Shown: piece after piece, positions 5,956 through 15,116 of the stretch
Position numbering within the stretch: position 1 is the stretch's first letter
Layout: each line of letters begins with the position of its first letter
Source: Campylobacter_A concisus_Y
GTDB lineage: Bacteria > Campylobacterota > Campylobacteria > Campylobacterales > Campylobacteraceae
Reading direction: 5' to 3'
DNA length: 64,000 nt
NCBI RefSeq assembly: GCF_902460415.1
Contig: NZ_CABPTY010000002.1
Span: 411,134-475,133 of the forward strand
Position numbers and translations under genes: made by a program
Notes under the pieces: generated by a model
What the model saw: only the letters and a program-made list of their open reading frames with translations
What the model was told of the DNA's origin: nothing
The model's database searches: none

Positions 5956-8577
5956 ATGAAAGACAATCTACTTGAATTAACCCAAGATATCGCATCAGTT
6001 GATATCGAAGAGTCTATAAAAACTAGCTATCTTGACTACTCCATGAGCGTCATCGTCGGACGTGCTTTGCCTGACGCTAGAGACGGACTAAAGCCAGTAC
6101 ATAGAAGAATTTTATACGCTATGGATAATCTTGGCGTTGGCAGCAGAAGTGCCTATATGAAGTCAGCTCGTATCGTCGGTGAAGTCATCGGTAAGTACCA
6201 CCCACATGGTGATACAGCGGTTTATGACGCACTTGTTCGTATGGCTCAGAAATTTTCTATGCGTTATCCAGTAGTTGACGGACAAGGAAACTTTGGCTCT
6301 ATAGATGGCGACAGCGCAGCTGCGATGCGTTATACAGAAGCTAGAATGACAATACTTACTGAAGAGCTTTTAAAAGATATCGACAAAGACACGGTTGATT
6401 TCGTGCCAAACTACGATGATAGAGAGGTTGAGCCAGATGTACTTCCAAGCCGTGTGCCAAATTTATTGCTAAACGGCTCAAGCGGTATTGCGGTTGGTAT
6501 GGCGACAAATATCCCACCACACAGCCTTGATGAGCTAATAGACGGTCTTTTGCTACTTCTTGAAAACAAAGAGGCTACACTTGAAGAGGTGATGGAATTC
6601 ATAAAAGGTCCAGACTTCCCAACTGGCGGTATCATCTTTGGCAAAAAAGGCATCATAGAAGCCTACCGCACAGGTCGTGGCAGGGTCAAACTAAGAGCCA
6701 AAACTCACATAGAAAAAAAGCCAAACAAAGACGTCATCGTCATCGACGAGCTACCATATCAAACAAACAAAGCAAGGCTTATTGAGCAAATCGCTGAGCT
6801 TGTAAAAGATAAGCAGATAGAGGGCATCAGCGAGGTTAGAGATGAGTCTGATAAGGACGGCATCCGCGTAGTCATTGAGCTAAAACGCGACGCTATGAGC
6901 GACATCGTGCTAAATAATCTCTTTAAATCAACCACGATGGAGAGCACTTTTGGCGTTATTATGCTTGCTATTAATAACAAAGAGCCAAAGGTATTTAACC
7001 TTATCGAGCTACTTAAGCTATTTTTAAATCACAGAAAAACAGTTATCATTAGAAGGACGATATTTGAGCTTGAAAAAGCGCGCGCAAGAGCCCACATTTT
7101 AGAGGGTCTAAAGATAGCACTTGATAATATCGACGAGGTGATCGAGCTTATTAGAAATAGTGCTGATACAGCGGTTGCTAGAGAAGGCTTGATGAGTAAA
7201 TTTAACCTCTCAGAACTTCAAGCAAACGCTATCCTTGATATGCGTCTAAGCAAGCTTACAGGCCTAGAGAGAGAAAAACTAGAGGCCGAGCTAGCCGAGC
7301 TTATGGCTGAGATCGCAAGACTTGATGAAATTTTAAAGAGTGAGACATTGCTTGAAAATTTGATCAAAGAAGAGCTTCTTGAGATCAAAAATAAATTTAA
7401 GGTACCAAGAATTACTGAGATCGTTGATGACTACGATGATATCGACATCGAAGATCTCATACCAAATGAAAATATGGTCGTAACCATAACTCACCGCGGC
7501 TACATCAAGCGTGTGCCAAGCAAGCAGTATGAGAAGCAAAAACGCGGTGGCAAGGGCAAAGTAGCGGTCACGACATACGATGATGACTTTATAGAGAGCT
7601 TTTTTACTTCAAATACCCACGATACGCTTATGTTTGTGACTGACCGCGGACAGCTATACTGGCTAAAAGTCTATAAGATCCCAGAGGGAAGCCGCACAGC
7701 AAAGGGCAAGGCAGTTGTAAATTTGATCCAGTTGCAGCCTGATGAGAAGATCAAAGCGATCATCCCAACGACTGACTTTGACGAGAGCAAATCGCTAGCA
7801 TTCTTTACTAAAAATGGCATCGTAAAACGCACAAATTTAAGTGAGTTTAAAAACATTCGCTCAGTTGGTGTAAGAGCGATAAGTCTTGATGAGAACGACG
7901 AGCTAGTAACTGCGCTCATCGCTCAAACATACGATGATATGCCAGTAACTGACCCAGAAAATGAGCTAAGCGTTGAGACAGAGGTGCTTGAAGTTGAAGA
8001 GCTTCAAAACGAGATCGACGAAGATAATGTAAATGCCGAAGAGGATGCAAACTCAAGCGATGAGACAATGCTATTTGTTGTTACTAAAAAGGGTATGTGT
8101 CTTAAATTTAAGATCAGCAAAGTTCGCCAAATGGGAAGAACTGCACGCGGCGTAACTGGCATTAAATTTAAAGAGCCAGGCGATGAGGTCGTAGGTGCAG
8201 CAGTAATTGAAAGCAATGATCAAGAAATTTTAAGCATATCTCAAAAAGGTATCGGCAAGCGCACAACCGCTGATGAGTACCGCTTGACAAACCGCGGCGG
8301 CAAAGGCGTCATCTGCATGAAGCTAACAAGTAGAACAGGCGATCTTGTGGGCGTTGTGATGGTTGATGAAGAGCAAGATCTAATGGCTCTGACATCAAGC
8401 GGCAAGATGATCAGAGTTGATATGCAAACCATCCGAAAAGCAGGACGTAATACAAGCGGTGTGATCGTCGTAAATGTCGATGGCGATGATGTTGTAAGTA
8501 TCGCAAGATGCCCTAAGGCAGATGATGGCGAGGATGAGGAAGAAGCACCAAACGAAGATATGGGGCTTTTGGAATAA
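5956..8577 (+). CDS. gyrA: DNA gyrase subunit A
   Basis: The 873-residue subunit carries the DNA breakage-reunion activity of gyrase. The N-terminal winged-helix/tower domain has the nucleophile Tyr126 in AAAMRYTEARM; the quinolone region reads HPHGDTAVYDAL with Thr87 and Asp91, the residues corresponding to C. jejuni T86 and D90, so it is wild type. The C-terminal beta-pinwheel carries a GyrA box (QKRGGKGK) and further repeats (RTARGVTGIKF, NRGGKGVICMK). A very acidic insert (about 670-710) separates two blades, and the tail is acidic. It has a GGAAAAAA ribosome-binding region. The downstream flgP-Q-R order is as in C. jejuni. Confidence 0.97.
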   Translation: MKDNLLELTQDIASVDIEESIKTSYLDYSMSVIVGRALPDARDGLKPVHRRILYAMDNLGVGSRSAYMKSARIVGEVIGKYHPHGDTAVYDALVRMAQKFSMRYPVVDGQGNFGSIDGDSAAAMRYTEARMTILTEELLKDIDKDTVDFVPNYDDREVEPDVLPSRVPNLLLNGSSGIAVGMATNIPPHSLDELIDGLLLLLENKEATLEEVMEFIKGPDFPTGGIIFGKKGIIEAYRTGRGRVKLRAKTHIEKKPNKDVIVIDELPYQTNKARLIEQIAELVKDKQIEGISEVRDESDKDGIRVVIELKRDAMSDIVLNNLFKSTTMESTFGVIMLAINNKEPKVFNLIELLKLFLNHRKTVIIRRTIFELEKARARAHILEGLKIALDNIDEVIELIRNSADTAVAREGLMSKFNLSELQANAILDMRLSKLTGLEREKLEAELAELMAEIARLDEILKSETLLENLIKEELLEIKNKFKVPRITEIVDDYDDIDIEDLIPNENMVVTITHRGYIKRVPSKQYEKQKRGGKGKVAVTTYDDDFIESFFTSNTHDTLMFVTDRGQLYWLKVYKIPEGSRTAKGKAVVNLIQLQPDEKIKAIIPTTDFDESKSLAFFTKNGIVKRTNLSEFKNIRSVGVRAISLDENDELVTALIAQTYDDMPVTDPENELSVETEVLEVEELQNEIDEDNVNAEEDANSSDETMLFVVTKKGMCLKFKISKVRQMGRTARGVTGIKFKEPGDEVVGAAVIESNDQEILSISQKGIGKRTTADEYRLTNRGGKGVICMKLTSRTGDLVGVVMVDEEQDLMALTSSGKMIRVDMQTIRKAGRNTSGVIVVNVDGDDVVSIARCPKADDGEDEEEAPNEDMGLLE

Positions 8578-8621
8578 ATTTTGCTATTAAATTTTAAATA
8601 AAAGCATAAAAAAGGTTGTTT

Positions 8622-9122
8622 ATGAAGGTTAAAATTTTATCTTTTGCTTTAATGATCGCTATTTTTGGTGGTTGCTCATTTAACGGCTTTATGGGCGAGC
8701 CAACTAGCACATCAAACCGCAACGTAGTCATCCAAAAGGTCGATAAAGACGATCTTAGAGAGGTGATGAAAAAAGAGAAGATGATATATGATAGTGCTCC
8801 AAAAGAGACCACTTTTAGAGCCACAGGCGAGGGCATAGCTCCGCTAAATTCGCTCTCATACGCTCAATCAGTCACTCTTGCAAAAAGAGCGGCGATGGCG
8901 GATGCTTATTCGCAGCTTGCTGGCAAGCTTTATGGCGTAAAGATTAACGCTGAAGACACCGTAAGAGACGCGATGCTAAACGACTCATCTATCACTTCAA
9001 AGGTTCAAGGTCTTGTCAAAAACGCAAGGATCGTGAATGAAAATTTCAAAGACGGGCTTTATAAGGTAAATATGGAGCTTAAGATAGACGAAGATAAGTG
9101 GCGAGAAGTCTTTTCTTACTAA
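8622..9122 (+). CDS. flgP: Flagellar basal-disk lipoprotein FlgP (LPP20 family)
   Basis: The 166-residue lipoprotein starts at ATG 8622, with AAAAGG upstream; an in-frame TTG 6 bases earlier is less likely. The signal ends in a lipobox (FGGC), then ATGEGIAPLNSLSYAQSVTLAKRAAMADAYSQL is split around the LPP20 domain core, with ELKIDEDKWREVF at the end. In C. jejuni FlgP, encoded just downstream of gyrA and next to flgQ and flgR, forms the large basal disk of the flagellar motor and is required for motility. The same gene order here is the main support, since LPP20 lipoproteins are not all FlgP. It overlaps flgQ by 25 bases. Confidence 0.82.
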   Translation: MKVKILSFALMIAIFGGCSFNGFMGEPTSTSNRNVVIQKVDKDDLREVMKKEKMIYDSAPKETTFRATGEGIAPLNSLSYAQSVTLAKRAAMADAYSQLAGKLYGVKINAEDTVRDAMLNDSSITSKVQGLVKNARIVNENFKDGLYKVNMELKIDEDKWREVFSY

Positions 9123-9490
9123 CGATACTTTTAAATTTTGCCTTTTGCTTGGAAGAATTTATCTTCTGGGCGAAGGTCGATACGAAAAATCAAATAGTTG
9201 CCTTTGAAGAAATTTCATTTTCAAAGGCGATGACTTTAACACCAAATCCAAAACCAAAATTTCTTTGCCAGATAGACGCTTTTAAAGATGAAAATACCAC
9301 AGCCCTTGGCTTTTTAAATTTACATAAAGATGAAATTTTTGACTGCTTTGCCTTAAAAAAAGTGATGATAAAAAATGAGCTTAATGTCAAAAATGTGCAG
9401 ATCTCAAACGCTTCAAATTTGAAAATTTTGCCAGTTAGATTTATGGTGGAATTTAAGCCAAAATCCGCTATCATCGGCACACTTCAATAA
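9098..9490 (+). CDS. flgQ: Flagellar protein FlgQ
   Basis: The 130-residue protein begins at GTG 9098 inside the end of flgP and has a cleavable Sec signal (LFLLTILLNFAFC), so it is exported to the periplasm. The rest shows no domain I know by motif; it is rich in beta-strand patterns and has a Cys pair (FLCQID, FDCFAL). The assignment rests on position between flgP and flgR, which matches C. jejuni, where FlgQ stabilises FlgP and is needed for motility. Low complexity of evidence means an unrelated small periplasmic protein cannot be excluded. Confidence 0.65.
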   Translation: MARSLFLLTILLNFAFCLEEFIFWAKVDTKNQIVAFEEISFSKAMTLTPNPKPKFLCQIDAFKDENTTALGFLNLHKDEIFDCFALKKVMIKNELNVKNVQISNASNLKILPVRFMVEFKPKSAIIGTLQ

Positions 9491-9502
9491 AAAAGAGATC
9501 AA

Positions 9503-10657
9503 ATGAATATCGTCATAGTAGAAGATGACATCAATATGCGAAAGTCGCTTGAGATCGCACTTGGCGAGTATGAAGAGCTAAACATCAAGAGTTACAAGAG
9601 CGCAGTTGAAGCTCTAAAAAAGCTAAGCGACGACACTGATCTAATCATCACCGACATAAACATGCCAAAGATGGACGGACTTGAGTTCATTAAAGAGTTA
9701 AACGGCAAATTTGACGTCATCATAATGACTGGAAACGCCACACTCAACAAGGCGATCGAGAGTGTTAGGCTCGGCGTGAAGGACTTTTTAACAAAGCCAT
9801 TTGACGTCTCAACGCTTTACGAGGCGATAAAAAGGGTGCGGACACTAAAGCAAAAGACTCCAAAAACCATAAAAAAAATAGAAACAAAAAGTGAAAATAA
9901 CGGCTTTTTAGCCACTTCAAAAGCTCTTGAAGCGACACTAAATATCGCGCTAAAAGCTGCAAGGACTGATGCTTCAATAATGCTTAGTGGTGAAAGTGGC
10001 GTTGGCAAGGAGATCTTTGCTAAATTTATCCACGCAAACTCACCTAGAAAAGATGCGGCATTTGTCGCTTTAAATATGGCTGCGATCCCTGAAAATTTGA
10101 TAGAAAGTGAGCTTTTTGGCTTTGAAAAGGGTGCATTTACTGACGCTGCGACTACCAAAAAAGGGCAGTTTGAGCTAGCAAATGGCGGAACGCTATTTTT
10201 AGATGAGATCGGCGAGATGCCTATAAATTTACAGCCAAAATTGCTTCGTGCCTTGCAGGAGCGAGAGATAACAAGACTTGGCGCTACAAAGAGCGAAAAG
10301 ATCGACGTTCGCATCATCTGCGCTACAAACGCAAATTTAGAGCTTGCTATGAAAGAGGGCAGATTTAGAGAGGATCTTTTTTATCGCCTAAACACGATCC
10401 CACTTTTTATACCGCCACTTCGCGAGCGAAAAGACGAAATTTTACCTATCGCGCAGGATGCTTTAGAAAAATGCTGCAAAGAGTATGGCTTTGAGGCTAA
10501 AAATTTCTCAAAAGCGGCAAAAGAAGAGCTTTTGAGCTACGACTATCCAGGCAACATAAGAGAGCTCATTTCAGTCGTGCAAAGAGCGGCGATACTAAGC
10601 GAGGGTGATGAAATTTTGCCAAATGATCTATTTTTACAAGCCAGAAGCAAAAAATAG
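9503..10657 (+). CDS. flgR: NtrC-type sigma-54 activator FlgR (no DNA-binding domain)
   Basis: The 384-residue response regulator activates RpoN-dependent flagellar rod, hook and minor flagellin genes when phosphorylated by FlgS. Residues 1-118 are the receiver (EDD acidic pocket, phospho-acceptor Asp51 in IITDINMPKMDG, Lys98 in LTKPF). Residues 138-365 are the AAA+ domain: Walker A GESGVGKE at 163-170, sigma-54 contact loop GAFTDA at 210-215, Walker B GTLFLDEIGE, arginine finger region RFREDLFYRL. The protein ends shortly after the AAA+ lid, with no Fis-type HTH, as in Helicobacter FlgR; C. jejuni FlgR is longer. It starts 12 bases after flgQ. Confidence 0.9.
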   Translation: MNIVIVEDDINMRKSLEIALGEYEELNIKSYKSAVEALKKLSDDTDLIITDINMPKMDGLEFIKELNGKFDVIIMTGNATLNKAIESVRLGVKDFLTKPFDVSTLYEAIKRVRTLKQKTPKTIKKIETKSENNGFLATSKALEATLNIALKAARTDASIMLSGESGVGKEIFAKFIHANSPRKDAAFVALNMAAIPENLIESELFGFEKGAFTDAATTKKGQFELANGGTLFLDEIGEMPINLQPKLLRALQEREITRLGATKSEKIDVRIICATNANLELAMKEGRFREDLFYRLNTIPLFIPPLRERKDEILPIAQDALEKCCKEYGFEAKNFSKAAKEELLSYDYPGNIRELISVVQRAAILSEGDEILPNDLFLQARSKK

Positions 10658-10705
10658 CCATAAATTTAAGTAAAATTACGAAAATTAAAAAAATAAGGAG
10701 AGCAG

Positions 10706-11731
10706 ATGAGAAAATTTAACGTAGCAGTCATTGGTGCTACTGGAGCGGTCGGCGAAGAGCTTTTTAGAGTGATGGAAGAGGTTGAGTTTCCAGTTGGAGA
10801 GCTTTTGCCGCTTGCTAGCGCAAAAAGTGCTGGCAGCGAGATCGAATTTAATGGCAAATATTACAAGGTAAAAGAGCTAACCGAAAAGGTTTTTAGCGAG
10901 CACGAGATAGATATCGCATTTTTTAGTGCTGGTGGCTCAGTCTCAGAAAAATTTGCCAAATTTGCAGCTGATAGTGGCGCAGTAGTCATCGATAACACCA
11001 GCCATTTTAGGATGGATAAAGATATCCCTCTTGTTGTGCCAGAGTGCAATCCAAGCGACATTGCTATGTGGAAAAACCGCGGCATCATCGCAAATCCAAA
11101 CTGCTCGACTATCCAAATGGTGCAAATTTTAAAACCACTAAACGACGCTTTTAGTATCAATAGAGTTGATGTCTCTACATACCAAGCAGCAAGCGGTGCT
11201 GGCAAAGAGGGTATGGAAGAGCTTGTTGTTCAGATGCAAAAATTCTTTGAGTTTAAGCTTGATGAGTGTGAGCCAAAGGTATTTGCACACCGCCTAGCAC
11301 TAAATGTGATCCCTCACATCGACGTCTTTTTGGACAATGACTACACAAAAGAAGAGATGAAAATGGTCAATGAGACGCAAAAAATTCTTCACAAAGATAT
11401 AGAAGTTAGCGCTACCTGTGTGCGTGTGCCAGTGCTTAGAAGCCACTCAGAGGCGATCACTATCCACTTTGATAAGGATGTAAGTGCGGATGCAGCAAGA
11501 GAAATTTTAAGCAAAGCTCCAAGCGTCGTTGTAGTCGATAATCCAGCAAATAAAGAGTATCCAATGCCTATCATTTCAAGTGATACAAATGAGACTTATG
11601 TCGGTAGGATCAGAGTTGATAATTACAGACCTAATGTGCTTCATCTTTGGTGCAGCGCTGATCAGATCCGCGTAGGGGCTGCGACAAATGCTGTCAGGAT
11701 CGCGCAAAAGTGGATCGCGATGCAAGAGTAA
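10706..11731 (+). CDS. asd: Aspartate-semialdehyde dehydrogenase
   Basis: The 341-residue NADPH enzyme converts aspartyl phosphate to aspartate semialdehyde, feeding lysine/diaminopimelate, threonine and methionine synthesis. VIGATGAVGEELFRV is the NADP motif, SAGGSVSEKFA a conserved loop, NPNCSTIQMV holds the catalytic Cys, and RVPVLRSHSEAI holds the substrate Arg and catalytic His. Length is normal for the family. A good AAGGAG lies before the ATG, 48 bases after flgR, and the YqhA-like gene follows 16 bases on. Confidence 0.95.
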   Translation: MRKFNVAVIGATGAVGEELFRVMEEVEFPVGELLPLASAKSAGSEIEFNGKYYKVKELTEKVFSEHEIDIAFFSAGGSVSEKFAKFAADSGAVVIDNTSHFRMDKDIPLVVPECNPSDIAMWKNRGIIANPNCSTIQMVQILKPLNDAFSINRVDVSTYQAASGAGKEGMEELVVQMQKFFEFKLDECEPKVFAHRLALNVIPHIDVFLDNDYTKEEMKMVNETQKILHKDIEVSATCVRVPVLRSHSEAITIHFDKDVSADAAREILSKAPSVVVVDNPANKEYPMPIISSDTNETYVGRIRVDNYRPNVLHLWCSADQIRVGAATNAVRIAQKWIAMQE

Positions 11732-11747
11732 ATAAAAAGGATTTTTA

Positions 11748-12254
11748 TTGCGTAAGATATTTGAAAAAATTTTGCTTGCAAGCAACAGCTTTACACTTTT
11801 TCCAGTAATTTTTGGACTTTTAGGTGCGATCGTGCTTTTTGTTATCGCAAGTTATGATGTTGGAAAGGTGCTTTTAGAGGTTTATAGATATTTCTTCGCC
11901 GCAGATTTTCACGTTGAAAATTTTCACTCAGAAGTCGTTGGCGAGATAGTTGGAGCGATCGATCTATACTTGATGGCGCTTGTTCTTTATATATTTAGCT
12001 TCGGAATTTACGAGCTTTTCATCTCAGAGATCACACAGCTAAAGCAGTCAAAGCAGAGCAAGGTGCTTGAAGTGCATTCGCTTGATGAGCTAAAAGACAA
12101 GCTTGGCAAAGTGATCGTCATGGTCTTAATCGTAAATTTCTTCCAAAGGGTGCTTCACGCAAACTTCACAACTCCGCTTGAGATGGCATATCTTGCGGCT
12201 TCTATCCTTGCACTTTGCCTTGGACTTTACTTCCTTCACAAGGGAGATCACTAA
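11748..12254 (+). CDS. YqhA-family (UPF0114) inner membrane protein
   Basis: The 168-residue protein has about four hydrophobic helices (residues 15-37, 68-90, 120-137, 143-162) and the family signature YLMALVLYIFSFGIYELFIS. It starts at TTG 11748 with AAGGA upstream, 16 bases after asd, and is probably co-transcribed; the same neighbour occurs in C. jejuni. A terminator hairpin follows at once. The family is widespread and has no settled function, so no role is proposed. Confidence 0.75.
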   Translation: MRKIFEKILLASNSFTLFPVIFGLLGAIVLFVIASYDVGKVLLEVYRYFFAADFHVENFHSEVVGEIVGAIDLYLMALVLYIFSFGIYELFISEITQLKQSKQSKVLEVHSLDELKDKLGKVIVMVLIVNFFQRVLHANFTTPLEMAYLAASILALCLGLYFLHKGDH

Positions 12255-12283
12255 AATTTTAAGCGTTTTTACGCTTAAAATTT
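12254..12283 (+). terminator. Terminator after the asd cluster
   Basis: AAATTTTAAGCG pairs perfectly with CGCTTAAAATTT across a 6-base loop (a further T-A pair closes it to TTTT); the stem begins at the YqhA-like stop codon and can work in either direction. Confidence 0.7.
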
Positions 12284-12314
12284 CCCCTACATCTTTTCTT
12301 TAGCTATTTTTAGG

Positions 12315-12320
12315 TAATAT
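12315..12320 (+). promoter_or_regulatory. -10 box of hemE
   Basis: TAATAT lies 26 bases before the hemE ATG, downstream of a T-rich stretch and upstream of AAAGGA. Confidence 0.4.
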
Positions 12321-12346
12321 ACCTTTAAAAATTTAAAGGAAATTTA

Positions 12347-13369
12347 ATGATTTTTATAGACGCTTGTCTTAAAAAACCTACCCCTTATACGCCTGTTTGG
12401 ATGATGCGCCAAGCCGGTAGATATTTGCCAGAGTATATGCGAGTACGCGCGCAAGCAGGGGATTTTTTATCTCTTTGCAAAGACTACAAAAAGGCTAGCG
12501 AAGTTACGCTTCAACCAGTTGAAATTCTTGGCGTTGATGCGGCGATTTTATTTAGCGACATTCTCGTTGTGCCTCTTGAAATGGGCATGGATCTACGTTT
12601 TGAAAAGGGTGAGGGCCCAGTTTTTACAGAGCCTTTGCGTGATAAAGCCGCACTTGACGCACTTAGTATCGAAAAATCGACTAAAAATCTAGCATACGTC
12701 TATGATACGATCAAACTTACAAGAGCAAATTTAGCCAAAGATAAGGCGCTCATTGGCTTTTGTGGCGCACCTTGGACGATAGCTACATATATGATCGAGG
12801 GTGGTGGCAGTAAAACTTATGCAGTTTGCAAAAAAATGCTCTATCAAAATCCAGAATTTTTACATCAAATTTTAGAAAAAGTGACGCAAGCTCTCATCCT
12901 TTACGTCAAAGAGCAGATAAGAGCAGGCGTAAATGCCGTGCAAATTTTTGATAGCTGGGCGGCCGCACTTGAAGAGCAGGCTTATTTTGAGTTTGGATTT
13001 AACTACATTAATAAAATAGTTGATAGTGTTAAGGCTGAATTTCCAGAAATTCCAGTCATCGTTTTTCCAAAAGGAATAAGTGGCTATCTGGATAAAATTT
13101 CAGGAAAATTTGACGTTTTTGGCGTTGATTGGAGCACGCCGATCGAGCTAGCAAAAGAAAAACTTAGCCCAAGATACGTCCTTCAAGGCAATATGGAGCC
13201 AACAAGGCTTTATAGCAAAAAGGCGATAGATGAGGGCATAAATAAAATTTTAAGCACGATGAAAGGCGTGCCACATATTTTCAACCTTGGGCATGGAATT
13301 TTGCCTGATGTGCCAGTCGAGAATGCAAAATATTTTATAAAACAGGTACAGACAAAAAGTGCAAGGTAA
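12347..13369 (+). CDS. hemE: Uroporphyrinogen III decarboxylase
   Basis: The 340-residue cytoplasmic enzyme decarboxylates the four acetate side chains of uroporphyrinogen III to give coproporphyrinogen III. TPVWMMRQAGRYLPEYMRVR is the N-terminal signature, VDAAILFSDILVV carries the catalytic Asp, GFCGAPWTIATYMIEGGGSK is the second signature, and FNLGHGILP ends the barrel. AAAGGA lies 6 bases before the ATG. It is followed by the radical SAM gene, which overlaps by 11 bases, then a pyridoxal kinase gene. Confidence 0.96.
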   Translation: MIFIDACLKKPTPYTPVWMMRQAGRYLPEYMRVRAQAGDFLSLCKDYKKASEVTLQPVEILGVDAAILFSDILVVPLEMGMDLRFEKGEGPVFTEPLRDKAALDALSIEKSTKNLAYVYDTIKLTRANLAKDKALIGFCGAPWTIATYMIEGGGSKTYAVCKKMLYQNPEFLHQILEKVTQALILYVKEQIRAGVNAVQIFDSWAAALEEQAYFEFGFNYINKIVDSVKAEFPEIPVIVFPKGISGYLDKISGKFDVFGVDWSTPIELAKEKLSPRYVLQGNMEPTRLYSKKAIDEGINKILSTMKGVPHIFNLGHGILPDVPVENAKYFIKQVQTKSAR

Positions 13370-14282
13370 CAAGCCTTGCATCGTCTTTGGACCGATAAAT
13401 TCTCGCCGTTTTGGCATGAGCCTTGGTATAGATCTAAGCCCTAAACAAAAATCATGTAATTTTGACTGTGTTTATTGCGAGCTAAGTGGCGCTAAAGTAG
13501 TCAATGCGATAGAAAATCCGCCAAGTGTTAGTGAAATCATAAGTGCTTTAAAAGAGGCTTTAAAAACTCATCAAAACATCGACGTCATCACGCTTACAGC
13601 AAATGGTGAACCAACTCTTTACCCGTACTTAAAAGAGCTGATAGCAAAAGTAAATGAGCTAAAAGGTGGCGCAAAAACACTTATTTTGAGTAATGGCTCA
13701 GGCGTGCGTGACCCAAAAATTTGTGAAGCACTACATGGGCTTGATATAGTGAAATTTAGCCTTGATAGCGCGGTGCAAAGCACTTTTAAAAAGATAGACC
13801 GCAATAAAAGTGGTATAGAAGTAAATGAACTTATAAAAGCAATGGCTAAATTTCGCAAGGAATTTACTGGCGAGCTTGTGCTTGAAATTTTAGTCGTGGC
13901 TGGATTTAACGACAAAAAAAGTGAGTTTGAAGCACTTAATGTGGCGATAAATGAGATAGCTCCGCACCGAGTGGATATTGGCACGATAGATCGTCCACCA
14001 GCTTATAATGTAAAGAGTGTAGATGCCAAAAAACTAGAGGAGCTAGCCAAGCAGATAAGTGGTGTACCGGTTAATATAGCTAAAGCTCACAAAATAGAGC
14101 AAAAGTATAACTTTAGTGAGGAAGAAATTTTAGAAATGCTAAGGCGTCGTCCGCAAACTATCGCAAATGTTGAAGAAAATTTCTCAGAGCACTCAAAGCA
14201 AATTTTAAACAAGCTCTTGCAACAAGATGTGGTTTATCTAGCCGATGTTGCTGGGGTAAAATTTTACAAACTAAGAGCATAA
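13359..14282 (+). CDS. Radical SAM protein (COG0731-like)
   Basis: The 307-residue protein starts at GTG 13359 within the end of hemE. KSCNFDCVYCEL supplies the three cysteines (CxxxCxxC) for the 4Fe-4S cluster, and FGPINSRRFGMSLGIDLSP precedes them, the pattern of the wyosine-base-enzyme-like radical SAM group. TANGEPTLYP is the SAM-binding GEP motif. The C-terminus is a winged-helix-like tail. C. jejuni also has this gene after hemE. The substrate is unknown; Bacteria do not make wyosine, so the similarity shows family only. Stop is directly followed by the kinase ATG. Confidence 0.75.
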   Translation: MQGNKPCIVFGPINSRRFGMSLGIDLSPKQKSCNFDCVYCELSGAKVVNAIENPPSVSEIISALKEALKTHQNIDVITLTANGEPTLYPYLKELIAKVNELKGGAKTLILSNGSGVRDPKICEALHGLDIVKFSLDSAVQSTFKKIDRNKSGIEVNELIKAMAKFRKEFTGELVLEILVVAGFNDKKSEFEALNVAINEIAPHRVDIGTIDRPPAYNVKSVDAKKLEELAKQISGVPVNIAKAHKIEQKYNFSEEEILEMLRRRPQTIANVEENFSEHSKQILNKLLQQDVVYLADVAGVKFYKLRA

Positions 14283-15107
14283 ATGAAAAGAATCCTTACA
14301 ATACAAGATATCTCGTGCGTTGGTAAATGTTCCCTTACCGTTGCACTTCCAATAATTAGCGCTCAAGGCATTGAGGCGTGCATATTGCCTACTGCGCTAC
14401 TTTCGACTCATACTGGCTTTAAAAATTTCACATTTCGTGATCTGACTGATGAATTTGACGCAATAACACGAGTATGGCACAAAGAAAATATCGCATTTGA
14501 TGGAATTTATACCGGATTTTTAGGTAGCTTTAGTCAGCTTGAGCTGATAGAGAAAATTTTTAATGAGTTTAATGACTCTACTTCACTAATACTTGTAGAT
14601 CCTTGCATGGGCGACAATGGCAAGCTCTACCATGGATTTGATGAAAAATTTGTTATGAAAATGCGTGAGCTTTGCACAAAGGCTCACGTCATCACGCCAA
14701 ATATAACTGAAGCAAGCTTTATGTGCGGGATGCCGTTTTTAGGCAGTGACTATAAGCAAGATTATATTTTAGAGTTGCTTGAAGGCTTAGCTAGCTTTGG
14801 AGTTAGAAAGATTGTGCTAAAGGGCATTAGATACAAGCAAAATGAATGTGGCATCATAGCTTACGACACAAAGACAAAAGAGAAGGTAGAGTATTTTCAC
14901 GAATTTTTGCCATTTCACACGAGTGGAACTGGAGATATATTTGCTTCTGTGCTTTTTGGCTCGCTAGTAAATGGCGAAAGCATGCAAAATGCCATCAAAA
15001 AGGCAGCAAACTTTGTGCTTAGCAGCATTAAAATCACGCTAAAAGATAAGAGCCGCACATGGTATGGTGTGCAGTTTGAAAAGATACTTGGCACTCTTGC
15101 AAAATAG
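14283..15107 (+). CDS. Pyridoxal/pyridoxamine kinase
   Basis: The 274-residue ribokinase-fold enzyme phosphorylates vitamin B6 vitamers in salvage of pyridoxal phosphate. ILTIQDISCVGKCSLTVALP is the N-terminal PdxY/PdxK motif, LVDPCMGDNGKLY the family's Mg/substrate loop, VITPNITEASFM the next, and FHTSGTGDIFASVLFG the anion hole with the catalytic Asp. It abuts the radical SAM gene with no gap. PdxK and PdxY cannot be told apart reliably by eye, so no symbol is given. It converges on the DUF488 gene. Confidence 0.85.
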   Translation: MKRILTIQDISCVGKCSLTVALPIISAQGIEACILPTALLSTHTGFKNFTFRDLTDEFDAITRVWHKENIAFDGIYTGFLGSFSQLELIEKIFNEFNDSTSLILVDPCMGDNGKLYHGFDEKFVMKMRELCTKAHVITPNITEASFMCGMPFLGSDYKQDYILELLEGLASFGVRKIVLKGIRYKQNECGIIAYDTKTKEKVEYFHEFLPFHTSGTGDIFASVLFGSLVNGESMQNAIKKAANFVLSSIKITLKDKSRTWYGVQFEKILGTLAK

Positions 15108-15116
15108 GCTGGCAAA

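Noticed and set aside
9817..10317. 166-codon open frame antisense to flgR, and similar long frames opposite hldE, gyrA, nusA and ccoI
   Set aside because: Products are Ser/Ile/Phe-rich without motifs and lie wholly opposite well-supported genes; they are shadows of AT-rich codon use.
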